Assembly: GCF_014892575.1 (NCBI RefSeq)
Contig: NZ_JADBGI010000014.1
Coordinates: forward strand, 106,529-170,528
Length of the DNA stretch: 64,000 nucleotides
Direction of reading: 5' to 3'
DNA from: Nocardiopsis coralli
GTDB taxonomy: Bacteria; Actinomycetota; Actinomycetes; Streptosporangiales; Streptosporangiaceae
Positions within the stretch are counted from its first letter, which is position 1; each line of letters starts with the position of its first letter. The notes beneath the pieces are model-generated. The model had not been told where the DNA came from. It did no database searches and worked only from the letters and a program-made list of their open reading frames with translations. Made by a program: the position numbers and the translations under genes. Below, one piece after another: positions 35,718-44,857 of the stretch.

Positions 35718-37838
35718 TCAGCGCCCCTCGTCGAGCCACACGTTGGACATGGCGTCCCGGTTGATGGTGCGGATCGAGGCGGGCAGCCCCAGCCTCTGCA
35801 TGGCGTCCGGCAGCCGGGTGTCGTGGGTGAAGACGATCAGCTGCCGGTACCGGCCCGCGTCCGCCAGGACCGAGGCCAGCCCTTCCACCGTCTCGGTGTC
35901 CATCGCCTGCACGGGGTCGTCCAGCACGAGGAACCCGAACGGGTTGCCCTCCACCAGGGCGCGCGGCAGGCAGATCGACAGCGCCAGCGCCTGGAACTCG
36001 CCCTGGCTCAGCAGCCCGGGCGCGCTCGTCTGGTCCTCGACCCCGTCCACCGCGACGTCGACCTCGACCCGGCGCCGGACCCCGCGGCCGATGAGGCGCA
36101 TGCCCTGCAGGTCGATGTGGCGTTCCTGCCGCAGGCGGTACCAGACCTGTTCGGCCTGGGCGGCGACCGGGCCGAGGCGTTCGGCGCGCAACTCGCGTGC
36201 GCGCTCGGACAGCCACTCGAGGGCCTCCTCCGCCGGACCCAGGGTCTCCCTCGCCCCGATGGCGTCCTCGGCGTCCTCCAGCCACTCGGAGAGGCGTTCG
36301 GCGAGCTCGGCCCAGCCCCCGGTGGGGTCCTCCAGTCGTTCCCCCGCGTCGCGGCGCGCACTGATCGCGGCGGTGCGCAGTTGCCGTCCGACCGCCTCGA
36401 TGTGCTCGGCGAGCTCGGCGAGGTCGGTGATGGTGTTGCCGGACTCCCACAACGCCCACACCTGGCCGAGCTCGCTGTCGGCCGGCAGCCAGGACGGCAT
36501 CGGCGAGAGCAGGAACCGGGCCTGGTCGCGGGCGGCCGAGGCCCGCTCGTGTGCGGCCTCGGCGGTGGCGGCCTGGGGGCGCAGGGCCCGCACCTGGGCC
36601 TTGGCCTTGCGCACCCAGTCCGGGCCGAGGGCCCCGCTCGCCGAGCACGTGGGGCAGGTGGTCTCGGTGGGGTGGCGTTCGTGGTGTTCCAGGGCCTGTT
36701 CGAGCAGGTGGACGACGCCGTACGCGTGGTCGCCCTTGGTGCCGGCGGCCATGGCCAGCTCCATGGAGGCCCCGCGCAGTTCGTTGACCACGTCGGCGAT
36801 CACGACCCGTTCGGGGACGCTGAGGCGGCGCAGCCGGCGCAGGACCACGTGCTGGGCCGGGTCCGCCGGGCCGTCGTCGGCGGCGATACGGCGCAGTTCG
36901 GCGAGGTCGAACTGCGGGGCGGTGAGCAGGGACACGGCCCGCTCGGCGCGGGGGTCGTCGGAGGTGCGCAGGGCCTCCAGGAGTACCCGGAGGTCGCGGG
37001 AGGGCCGGTCGCGGCGCTTGGCGAGCCCGTCGCAGACCCGGGCGAGGCGGCGTTCGGCCTCGGCGAGGTCGGTCAGGCCCAGGAGCGCGGTGAGGGTGTC
37101 GTAGAGCTCGGCGGCGCGGCCGGTGACCGTGCGCCCCAGTTCGTCGTAGGAGAGGAAGGGACGGTAGCGCACCAGGTCCTCGCCCCAGTCGAGGGAGCGC
37201 AGGCGGGAGACCTCGCCGTCGGGGCGCACGACCTCCCCTCGGGCCGACCGCACGCTCTCGCCGGTCCACCGGCGGGTGATGCGGGTGGGTGCGCTGTCGC
37301 CGGCGAAGTGGATGTCGACGCTGGCCTCGGTGCGGTCGTCGAAGTGCAGGTTGCGCCATCCGTCGCGCCACCCGGTCGGCATCGCGTCCCAGCGCGGGTT
37401 GCGCCCGGTCAGCGCCGCTTCGGCCGCCTCGGCGAAGCTGGACTTGCCCGATCCGTTGCGCCCCACGATCACGTGGAGGCCGGGGCCGGTGGGGAAGGTG
37501 AGCTCCGCGGGACGGCCGATCCCGCGGAAGCCCTGGACACGGATCCCGGTCAGCTGCGAGGGCGGGGCCCCGCCCTGTTGCCGAGCCCCGGATCCAGGTG
37601 CGGGCTCGGGCATCTCGCGGCCGTCGAGGACCGCGGAGACGGCTTCGTCGCCCCACAGCGCCGCCCGTACCCAGTCGCGTGTGCGGCGGGACAGCCCCGA
37701 CCGCTCCAGCGCCGACAGCAGCACCTCCACGGTGGGGTCCTCGACCGGCGGGGTCCCGTCGCCGTCCTGTCCGTCCCGGTCGAACGTCTCGGGCTTCCGA
37801 GCCACCTGCGCCACCCCAGCTCCGTTGTCGCTTCGCAC
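35718..37838 (-). CDS. Rad50/SbcC-like AAA ATPase with CPTC hook
   Basis: A 706-residue ABC-type ATPase of the SMC/Rad50/RecF superfamily. After a 90-residue leader comes the N-terminal lobe with Walker A GRNGSGKS (126-133). A central region of about 400 residues is rich in charged helices and has a CPTC motif at 395-398, as in the zinc hook of Rad50. The C-terminal lobe has signature LSQGEFQ (610-616), Walker B FLVLDDP (636-642) and a switch histidine in FTHDTR. No nuclease domain or SbcD/Mre11 partner is seen. It lies 137 bp downstream of the jetC-like gene and has the same box before its start. A GTG 8 codons downstream (VAQVARK) with GGAG upstream is an alternative start. A role in DNA end processing or defence is inference. 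Confidence 0.8.
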   Translation of the reverse strand: MRSDNGAGVAQVARKPETFDRDGQDGDGTPPVEDPTVEVLLSALERSGLSRRTRDWVRAALWGDEAVSAVLDGREMPEPAPGSGARQQGGAPPSQLTGIRVQGFRGIGRPAELTFPTGPGLHVIVGRNGSGKSSFAEAAEAALTGRNPRWDAMPTGWRDGWRNLHFDDRTEASVDIHFAGDSAPTRITRRWTGESVRSARGEVVRPDGEVSRLRSLDWGEDLVRYRPFLSYDELGRTVTGRAAELYDTLTALLGLTDLAEAERRLARVCDGLAKRRDRPSRDLRVLLEALRTSDDPRAERAVSLLTAPQFDLAELRRIAADDGPADPAQHVVLRRLRRLSVPERVVIADVVNELRGASMELAMAAGTKGDHAYGVVHLLEQALEHHERHPTETTCPTCSASGALGPDWVRKAKAQVRALRPQAATAEAAHERASAARDQARFLLSPMPSWLPADSELGQVWALWESGNTITDLAELAEHIEAVGRQLRTAAISARRDAGERLEDPTGGWAELAERLSEWLEDAEDAIGARETLGPAEEALEWLSERARELRAERLGPVAAQAEQVWYRLRQERHIDLQGMRLIGRGVRRRVEVDVAVDGVEDQTSAPGLLSQGEFQALALSICLPRALVEGNPFGFLVLDDPVQAMDTETVEGLASVLADAGRYRQLIVFTHDTRLPDAMQRLGLPASIRTINRDAMSNVWLDEGR

Positions 37839-37849
37839 CAGCAGACTAG
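37839..37849 (-). promoter_or_regulatory. CTAGTCTGCTG box at the start of the Rad50-like gene
   Basis: The minus strand reads CTAGTCTGCTG directly before the first GTG; TAGTCT fits a -10 element for a leaderless or near-leaderless transcript. No good -35 is visible. The identical 11-mer precedes the jetA-like start. Confidence 0.45.
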
Positions 37850-37975
37850 GACAGTGGTGGACGAAGAGTGCGTGGTGTCAGGGAACCCGTCGCCGTCCAC
37901 CCGCGACGCACGGGGGCACGCGCACCGGACGGGTGAGGTGATTCACGCGCCGACCGGCAGCTCCCCCGGCACGGG

Positions 37976-40900
37976 TCAGACCCCGACGAGTCTGCGGCGG
38001 CTCCCGTCCCACGTGAAGTGCAGGGTCGCGATCCCGGGCACGTTCGGGTCGCGCAGGCACTCGTAGATGTTGAGGCTGGGCACGCTCGGGAAGCAGCCCC
38101 AAACCCGTTCGGACGTGAGAACGAAGTCCAGGTCCAGCTCGACCAGGAGCCCGAGCAGGCGCCCGTGTGTGGGTTCGTCGACCTTGGCGAAGGCGTCGTC
38201 CAGCAGGATCAGCCTCGGCGCCCAGGGTGCCCGCGCCGCCAGGGCGTCGAAGTGGGCGGCGGCCGCGGCGAACAGCACCAGGTAGGCCACCACGCGCTGC
38301 TCGCCCTGGCTCAGGGCGGTGCGGTGGCCCAGGCGGCGCTCGTCCCCGCTGCCGTCGGTGACGTAGACCGTGAAGGCGAACCAGGAACGGTAGTCCAGGG
38401 CCGCGCGCAGCTGGGCCCCGCCGGTCGCGGTCGGGTCCAGGCGGCGGATCGCCTCGATGCACCGGCGCAGGGCGTCGCGCAGGCGGGTCGTCTGCACGCG
38501 GGTGCGCTCCTCCGGCGGGGTGGCCAGCAGCGGCACGACCGCTTCGATGTCGGCGCCGGCGTCGGGGGCCAGGCGCCAGTCGAGACGGACCCCGAGCCCG
38601 GCGGAGGTGGTGACGTCCTTGAGCACGTCGTTCATGGTGCCGATGAGGGCGCGCGCCTCGTCGATCTGGCGGGCCAGGTGGCCGGCGAGCTCCCCGAGCA
38701 GGTGGCGTTCGAAGGCCTCCTCCTCGGCCACGGCGACGGTCTCCTCCGAACGTTCGAAGGCGGCCGAGAGGCGCTCGGCGTAGGCGGTGACGTCGTGGTC
38801 GCCGTCCTCGTCGTGCACGGTGATGCGCTTGAGTCCGCGGGGTTCGGTGAGCTCGGTGCGCGAGTGGGCCCACGCGGCCGTGGTGAGGCGCTCGTGGAGG
38901 CTCTCGCGGCTGTTGAGCACGGCGCTGTCGTCGACCTCGGGGGCGTCCTCCTGGGCGGCGAGGTCCTCCTCCAACAGGGCGGTGAGGTTCTCCAGGAGCT
39001 CCAGGCGGGCACGCGGGGCGGCGGTGGCCTCCGCCCCGCTGTCGGCCTCCTCCCGCGGCTGCAGGTAGGCGGCGAGCGGGGAGTCCTCGGCGGCGAGGCG
39101 GTCGAGGCCGGCGGCGCCCAGCAGGACGGTGTCGGGGACCTCGGCCCGTCCCTCCCCCGCCGCAGCCAGGGAGGCGGCGAGCGTGTCCCCGGCGGCCAGG
39201 GCGCGGCCGATCTGTTCGTTGAGCTCGCGTCCGGCGATGTCCAGTCGGGCCTCGGCCTCGACCCGGGAGTCGCGGGCGCGCTGGGCGTCGCGCTCCAGTT
39301 CCGGGAGGCGGCGTTCGGCCTCCTCGGCGCGGCCCTGCACCTGGGAGCGGGCCGCGTCGAGCTGTTCCCCGGCGACCGAGCGGGCGCGGTCGCCGAGCTC
39401 GACCTGGCGGCGCACGGTGATCATGTCGTCGATGGCGTTGCCGCGGGCGTCCTCGGCCACCACCCGGGCATCGCGGGCGCGGCGCCAGGCGGAGACGTGG
39501 CGGTCGTGCCCGGCGAGGTCCCGGGCGAGCACGTCCAGGGACCGCAGGGCCGAGGTGAGCAGGACCCGCAGGTGGTCGAGGGCGCGCAGGGTGCTGTCGA
39601 TCTCGGCACGGCCGGTGGGCAGGCCGTGTTCGGCGGCGCCGGTGCGCAGGCGTTCGCGGGTGGCGAGGAGCTCGGCGCGGGCCTCCTCCTCGGCGTCGCG
39701 GGCGGCGTCGTGGGTGCGGCGGGCGGCGGCGACGTCGGCGCGGGCCACGTCGAGGGTGGTCCAGGCGCGCACGAGTTCGCTGGAGTCGGGGAGGTCGCGG
39801 GAGACGCGCAGGAGTTCGGCGTAGGAACGCTCGACCGCCCAGCGCCGTTCGCCGGCCTCGGAGAGCAGCGCCTCGGCGATGGCCATGCGGCGGTCGGTGT
39901 TGGCGCGCACCCGGTCGCGGCCGCGCTTGCGGGCGGCCTCGCCGATGTACTCCGGCTCGCTCTTGAAGTGGGCGCCGCTGAGCACACCCAGGCGCCAGGT
40001 CCCGGTCAGGGACACGGAACTGACGGTGGCGACGGAGGCCTCGCGGCGGTGCTTGGCCTCGGTGTCCTCCGCGCCCTGGCCCGCGGCCTGCAGGGACACC
40101 GACGCGAGCAGTCCCCGCACGGCGTCGGCGCTGACACCGTGGCCGGGGGCGGGCACGGGCACGAGCACGTCGAGGAGGGTGCGCCCCTTGGCCTGGCGGG
40201 CGGGGCTGAGGACGAGGTCGCGGGTGGAGGGGTCGTACAGGTGGCCGTCGGCGCGCAGCCAGGCGGTGAGCAGCCCTCCGGCCTCCAGCGCGGCCTCGAG
40301 ACCTGCCTGTTCGCGGGTGCTGAGGCCGTCGGCGAAGTCCACGGCCAGGTGGAAGGGCAGGCCCTCGCCGTCGGGTCGGGGCGCGGTGGCCCAGCCGGGG
40401 CGGGCCGGGGCGGGGTCGGACTCCCCCGCGCGGCGGTCGGCAAGCTCGGCCAGTTCGTCGGACAGGCGACCCTCCTCGCCGACGGCGACGTCGCGGCGCG
40501 AGCGCAGTTCCTCGAGGAGGGGGTCGACGGTGTCGTGGGCCAGGCGTGCGACGGTCTCGGGGACCTCGGGTTCCAGGACCCGCAGCGCGTCCGACAAGGG
40601 GAGTTCGACGGAGGCCTCCAGTTCGTGGATGGCCTCCCCCAGGGCGTGGGCGTGGCTGTGGTCGCGCAGGCGGGCGGTCCAGGCGCGCACCCCGTCGGCG
40701 TAGGCGGCGCTCTCCTCGCGCAGGGCCTTGACCGCGTTCTGCTCGCGGGCGTGTGCGTGTTCGACGGAGGCCTCGGCGGCCTCGGCCTCGCTGGTCAGGG
40801 CCAGGACCCGGCGGTCGGTGGCGGCTTCCTCGGAGGTGAGGGCGGTGAGGTGGTCGGCCTGTTCGGCGCGGCGGACCGCGGCGGACATGGTTCCGGTGAG

Positions 40901-42514
40901 GTGGTCGTGGAGGGTGCCCAGGTGCTCGCGCATCGTGTCGGTGTCGAGGCAGTCGACGGGCGCACGCTCGACCGCCTGTTCCAGGCCCTGGAGGTCGACG
41001 CGGGTGGTGCTCTCGCGGGGGGCGAGGGAGGCGGTGGCGGGTTCGGGGACCCGGCCGAGTGCGTCGGTGTCCAGCCCCGCGGCCCCGGAGGCGCGGACGG
41101 CCTCGGCGTGGGTGCGGGACAACGATTCCAGGGCGCGGCCGACGTTCCCGGAGTCCTCCACGAGGCGTTCCACGCTGTGGCGTTCGGTGGTCTCGGCGTG
41201 CTCGGCGGCGGCCCAGGCGGCCTCGGCGGCACGGATGTAGGCGTTGACGGCGGCGTCGTAGGCGCGGCGCTGCTCGTCGGAGGCGGCCCCTCCTCCACCG
41301 GCGCCGGCCAGGGTCGTGTCGTCGGCGCGGGCGGTGTCGCGGGTGCGGCGGGCCTGGTCGCGTTCCTCGGCGACCTGGCTCTCGGCGGTGACGAGGCCGT
41401 CGAGTTCGCCGCGCAGCCGCTCGGCCTCCTCGGAACGGCGGGTGCAGGCCTCCAACTGTTCGCGGACCCCGGCGGCGCGCTCGCGCAGGGCGGTGACGAG
41501 GTAACCGTGGTAGTCGGCGAGGAAGGCCTCGACCGCCTCGCGGGTCTCGGTGAGCGCCGCCTTCTCCTCGCGGGCCTGTTCGAGGTCGGCGATGTTGCGG
41601 GCGACCTCGTCCAGGACGGTCTCGTCCATGGGCGGCAGGGCCTCGGAGAGCACGCCGACGAGCTCGCCGGCCTCCAGGCGGTCACCGATGGTGGGGCGGC
41701 GGAGCCGGTAGAGCAGGTGGATGAGGTTGCGGTACCGGATGGGGTCGTCGATGCCGAACAGGTCGCGCATGACCCGGTTGCGGTAGGCGATCGCGCTGGT
41801 GAAGCAGTTGTCGGCGCCGAGTTCGGACCGCAGGCGGTCCACGGGTTTCGGACGGCCGTCCACGACCAGCTCCAGGTCGTGGCCGACGCGGCGGTCGGTG
41901 ACGAAGAAGACGCAGCGCGGGTCGGACTCCCCCACGGCGGTCACGGCCGCGCCGAGCGTCAGGTGGGTGGGCGGTGCGCCCTCGCGACCGGGTTCGCCGG
42001 GGCCGGAGGTGTGCGGCTCGGCGGTCTCGGCGCCGTCCAGGCCGCGGTCGCCGCGTTCGGTCGTGAACTCGACCCACAGGTAACCCAGGCGGGTGAGGGG
42101 CCCGGCCTCCTCGACGGCGTCGCCCGTCGTACCGCCGTCCTCGTCGGAGGCTCCCTCGTCCTGCTCCTCGGGGGCGTCGCCGAGCAGGTCGGGGCCGCCG
42201 TCGCCGTCCTCGGGGGCGCGGGCGCGGGGGTCGTCGGCCATGAGCCAGCGCAGGCTCGTGCGGTTCGTGCCGGTGGTGTCCAGGCGCCGCGGGTCACCGT
42301 CCAGCAGGAACGGCAGCAGCATCTCCAGCGCCTTGGACTTGCCGGCGCCGTTGCGGCCGCGCAGCAGAAGACGCCCCTCGGCGAAGTCCAGGACGTGGTC
42401 GTCGTACTGCCAGACGTTGCGGATGCCCGCTCGTTCGAGGCGGTAACGCGGGGTCCCTCGGGTCGGGTCGACCGGAGCCGCCGCCGGGGCCTCACTGGTC
42501 TCCTGGGTCACCAC
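37976..42514 (-). CDS. jetC: JetC-like SMC/condensin ATPase of Wadjet type (TIGR02680 family)
   Basis: A 1512-residue SMC-like protein, the motor of Wadjet (JetABCD) condensins that extrude and recognise small circular DNA. The N-terminal lobe has ERAGIRNVWQYDD, which resembles the family start, and Walker A GRNGAGKS (53-60); RLDTTGTNRTSLRWLM follows near residue 76. Residues about 330-1290 are long charged coiled-coil-like segments with a globular middle. The C-terminal lobe has signature LSQGEQ (1401-1406) and Walker B LILLDDAFAKVDE (1435-1447), then SERVWGCFPSVPSLNIYECL. Both ATPase halves are intact. The GTG start overlaps the jetB-like stop. No JetD gene follows. Confidence 0.85.
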   Translation of the reverse strand: MVTQETSEAPAAAPVDPTRGTPRYRLERAGIRNVWQYDDHVLDFAEGRLLLRGRNGAGKSKALEMLLPFLLDGDPRRLDTTGTNRTSLRWLMADDPRARAPEDGDGGPDLLGDAPEEQDEGASDEDGGTTGDAVEEAGPLTRLGYLWVEFTTERGDRGLDGAETAEPHTSGPGEPGREGAPPTHLTLGAAVTAVGESDPRCVFFVTDRRVGHDLELVVDGRPKPVDRLRSELGADNCFTSAIAYRNRVMRDLFGIDDPIRYRNLIHLLYRLRRPTIGDRLEAGELVGVLSEALPPMDETVLDEVARNIADLEQAREEKAALTETREAVEAFLADYHGYLVTALRERAAGVREQLEACTRRSEEAERLRGELDGLVTAESQVAEERDQARRTRDTARADDTTLAGAGGGGAASDEQRRAYDAAVNAYIRAAEAAWAAAEHAETTERHSVERLVEDSGNVGRALESLSRTHAEAVRASGAAGLDTDALGRVPEPATASLAPRESTTRVDLQGLEQAVERAPVDCLDTDTMREHLGTLHDHLTGTMSAAVRRAEQADHLTALTSEEAATDRRVLALTSEAEAAEASVEHAHAREQNAVKALREESAAYADGVRAWTARLRDHSHAHALGEAIHELEASVELPLSDALRVLEPEVPETVARLAHDTVDPLLEELRSRRDVAVGEEGRLSDELAELADRRAGESDPAPARPGWATAPRPDGEGLPFHLAVDFADGLSTREQAGLEAALEAGGLLTAWLRADGHLYDPSTRDLVLSPARQAKGRTLLDVLVPVPAPGHGVSADAVRGLLASVSLQAAGQGAEDTEAKHRREASVATVSSVSLTGTWRLGVLSGAHFKSEPEYIGEAARKRGRDRVRANTDRRMAIAEALLSEAGERRWAVERSYAELLRVSRDLPDSSELVRAWTTLDVARADVAAARRTHDAARDAEEEARAELLATRERLRTGAAEHGLPTGRAEIDSTLRALDHLRVLLTSALRSLDVLARDLAGHDRHVSAWRRARDARVVAEDARGNAIDDMITVRRQVELGDRARSVAGEQLDAARSQVQGRAEEAERRLPELERDAQRARDSRVEAEARLDIAGRELNEQIGRALAAGDTLAASLAAAGEGRAEVPDTVLLGAAGLDRLAAEDSPLAAYLQPREEADSGAEATAAPRARLELLENLTALLEEDLAAQEDAPEVDDSAVLNSRESLHERLTTAAWAHSRTELTEPRGLKRITVHDEDGDHDVTAYAERLSAAFERSEETVAVAEEEAFERHLLGELAGHLARQIDEARALIGTMNDVLKDVTTSAGLGVRLDWRLAPDAGADIEAVVPLLATPPEERTRVQTTRLRDALRRCIEAIRRLDPTATGGAQLRAALDYRSWFAFTVYVTDGSGDERRLGHRTALSQGEQRVVAYLVLFAAAAAHFDALAARAPWAPRLILLDDAFAKVDEPTHGRLLGLLVELDLDFVLTSERVWGCFPSVPSLNIYECLRDPNVPGIATLHFTWDGSRRRLVGV

Positions 42515-43743
42515 TGGTCGCGCTCACCTTCTCGTTCGCCACCGTCTTCGTCATTGTCCTGGATCAGGGGGACCCGCGTGTCCGTCTCGGCCCCGTAGCG
42601 GGCGGCCGCGGCGGTCAGGCGCCGCTCCCCCGGCCCGCCGCGCAGGAGCCCCCAACGGCGCAGCAGGTCGGTCACGAGGACGGGCATGCGGTCGGGGTCG
42701 GGGACCTCCGGGCCGGCCGTGCGCTCCCACTCGGTGCGTTGCGGTGTCCCGGCCCCGGTCAACGACCCCAGGGCGGCCTGCAGTTCCCGTTCCGGAACGG
42801 GGACCGAGGTGGCGGGCCGGCCCGGCGAGCAGCGGCCGGACAGGTGCACCACGAGGTCGAGCGCCACACGTGCCACGGGGTCCTGCGCGGGGAACCCGGG
42901 GGCACCGGAGGCCTCGTCCGGCATGACCAGTGCCACACCCTCGGCGCGGATCTCGGTCTCGCACCCCAGGAGGTTGCGCAGCGCGGCGGCGGCCCTCCAC
43001 TGGTGGGCGGCGAGGCGGTCGCGCTGGCGGTCGGTGAGGTCCTCGCGGAACACGGCGGCGTCCTCGGCGAGCATGCGGCGCAGTGCGGTCTCGCCGGCCT
43101 GGTCGCCGTCGGGGTCGCTCTCGTCGGCCTCGGCCAGGAAGGTCGCGGGGTCCTCGCCCGGGCGCGGCAGGTGCGCCGCCACGGAGCGGACCGCCATGGT
43201 GTGCGGACGCAGGACCACCTCGGCGGAAGGGTCGGCCACGTGGTCGGCGACGGCCCCGGAGACTTCGGAGACCGCGCCGAGCCCCACCAGGTGGCGCAGG
43301 GCGGCCCCGAAGGCACGGCGTTCACCCGCCCCGCGCGCGGGGTCGGCGTCCACACCGGCCTCGCGGGCGGCCTCGCGCACGGAGCCGGCGAGGTCCTGCA
43401 CGGTCGTGTCGCCGTGCGGCTCGACCAGGACGGCGAGGAGGAGCGCGAGGTGGGTGTGCGTGCGCGGCGTGAACCGGGCACCTCCGGCCCGGCGGAACGG
43501 TTCGGGAAGGCGCGCCCCGGCCCCGCGTTTGTGCAGGCGGGCGTGGTCGTCGGCGACGGTGAGCCGGTACCCGAGCACCCGCTGGAAACGCTGGATCAAC
43601 CACTCGGCGTGGGCGCGCACGAGGGCCAGGTCGGCGGGGTCGGAGCGGTCGGTGAGCAGGGGTCGGGCCATCAGGGCGCGCGCGGCGGCCTGGCGCTCGC
43701 CGATGAGGGCGGAGTCCTCGATGTAGGGGTCCATGCTCGTCAT
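42508..43743 (-). CDS. jetB: JetB-like condensin subunit (DUF2398/TIGR02678 family)
   Basis: A 411-residue protein matching the DUF2398 family, the MukE/KITE-like partner in Wadjet operons. Family features are AARALMARPLLT near residue 20, the arginine-rich AEWLIQRFQRVLGYRLTV near 47 and winged-helix-like segments such as HTHLALLLAVLVEPHGDTT near 97. Start and stop overlap both neighbours (ATGA with jetA-like, about 7 bases with jetC-like), so the three are translated as a unit. Length is ordinary and no frame damage is seen. A role in DNA clamping with JetA and JetC is known for the family and inferred here. Confidence 0.82.
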   Translation of the reverse strand: MTSMDPYIEDSALIGERQAAARALMARPLLTDRSDPADLALVRAHAEWLIQRFQRVLGYRLTVADDHARLHKRGAGARLPEPFRRAGGARFTPRTHTHLALLLAVLVEPHGDTTVQDLAGSVREAAREAGVDADPARGAGERRAFGAALRHLVGLGAVSEVSGAVADHVADPSAEVVLRPHTMAVRSVAAHLPRPGEDPATFLAEADESDPDGDQAGETALRRMLAEDAAVFREDLTDRQRDRLAAHQWRAAAALRNLLGCETEIRAEGVALVMPDEASGAPGFPAQDPVARVALDLVVHLSGRCSPGRPATSVPVPERELQAALGSLTGAGTPQRTEWERTAGPEVPDPDRMPVLVTDLLRRWGLLRGGPGERRLTAAAARYGAETDTRVPLIQDNDEDGGEREGERDQW

Positions 43744-44684
43744 CCCCGTTCCTGGCCGCGGGGCCGGTGTGTGGAGATCTCGATGGGACCGGTGGTCTCG
43801 CCGTCCGGGTCCGGTCCGGGGAGGCTACCGGTGACCGGGGGATCCTCGACAGGGGCGGACGGATCCTCGTCGGAGGGGCTGCCGGTGGTCGCCGGGTCGG
43901 GAGCCGGGTCGGGCGCGGGTTCCCGGTCCTCCGCCTCACCGGGTTCGTCTGCCCCGGCGGGTTCGCCCGGCTTTTCCTCAACCCCGCCGTCATCGGCCCC
44001 ACCGACGGGGGTTTCGGTCGGCTCGGGCCCCGGCAGCGTTCCGGGGTCGGTCTGTCCGTAAGGGGTCGCGTACAGGCGCAGATCCTGAAGGGCCAGGTCG
44101 CCGCCCTCGCCGGAGACCGTCACGGACGTGCCCGGGGACGGCAGCACGTGCAGGCGCAGACCGAACTCCAGGTCGCCCGCGTGGGTCGCCCGCCCGGACG
44201 CGTCACCGCCGGCCAGCGCAGCCGTCAGGAGTTCGGTGAGGACCTCCATGCCCGCGCCCGTGAGGTCGAGCTGTGCGTTCCGGCCGGTGGGTTCGGTCAG
44301 CAGGGAACGGATCTGCTCCGCCCCGGTGCGGCGCCAGTGCGCGGAGGACTCGGCGGCGTCACGCAGGCGGGCCTGCTGGGCGCGGTGGTCGCGGGCCGGT
44401 TCGGGGCGGCGGTTGCCGGGGCGTTCCACGACGGTGGAGAGGTCGGGGTCGGCCTGCCACCAGCTGGTGGTCGCGGCGACCGTACCGTCCACACGTCCGT
44501 GCAGTTGGCGGGCGGGATCGAGCGCGTACACGCCCGAGGCGAGCGCGTCGGCGCGCTCCGGCCCGGCCTCCTCGAACCACGCGGCCAGGCGCAGCAGCGC
44601 CGCACGGCCGTGTCGGGGCGCCGGCGTGCTGCCGGGGCCCGGTGCGTCGTCGGCGGGGTTGTCCGTCCACTGGTTGATGCCCAC
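43740..44684 (-). CDS. jetA: Short JetA-like kleisin (C-terminal part of DUF2397/TIGR02677)
   Basis: A protein of about 314 residues that resembles only the C-terminal half of DUF2397 kleisins, which are usually near 500 residues. Recognisable parts are LRLAAWFEEAGPERADALAS near residue 30, ATTSWWQADP near 70 and the helical RDHRAQQARLRDAAE near 95. The last 95 residues are a Pro/Glu/Asp-rich tail. The N-terminal winged-helix and helical part, which in kleisins binds the SMC neck, is missing, and only about 170 bp separate the start from the upstream lipoprotein gene. The best start is the GTG of VGINQWTDN, 8 bases after the -10-like box TAGTCT; a GTG nine codons upstream is possible. Either a truncated remnant or a reduced kleisin. 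Confidence 0.7.
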   Translation of the reverse strand: MGINQWTDNPADDAPGPGSTPAPRHGRAALLRLAAWFEEAGPERADALASGVYALDPARQLHGRVDGTVAATTSWWQADPDLSTVVERPGNRRPEPARDHRAQQARLRDAAESSAHWRRTGAEQIRSLLTEPTGRNAQLDLTGAGMEVLTELLTAALAGGDASGRATHAGDLEFGLRLHVLPSPGTSVTVSGEGGDLALQDLRLYATPYGQTDPGTLPGPEPTETPVGGADDGGVEEKPGEPAGADEPGEAEDREPAPDPAPDPATTGSPSDEDPSAPVEDPPVTGSLPGPDPDGETTGPIEISTHRPRGQERG

Positions 44685-44687
44685 CTT

Positions 44688-44698
44688 CAGCAGACTAG
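44688..44698 (-). promoter_or_regulatory. CTAGTCTGCTG box before the jetA-like gene
   Basis: The same 11-mer as before the Rad50-like gene. TAGTCT would act as a -10 element placing the start of RNA at or next to the GTG, a leaderless arrangement common in actinobacteria. No -35 match is visible. Confidence 0.45.
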
Positions 44699-44857
44699 AG
44701 ACCCCGCGCACTCGCCACGCCCGTTTCGGCCGGTCCGGGGGCGGGCTGGGAGCCCCGGCCACCGCCGCTGAGCAGGTGTTTTGTGTTTTTTGGAAGATTG
44801 GCGGTTTCCGGATCCGGTGAACGAGGCCAAGGTCACGCCGGGCGGTCCGGACGGGGG

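Noticed and set aside
38018..42598. A 1526-residue plus-strand open frame opposite jetC
   Set aside because: Its translation is Gly/Val/Leu/Ala-biased with no motifs, and codon third positions favour the minus strand, where both ATPase halves are intact.
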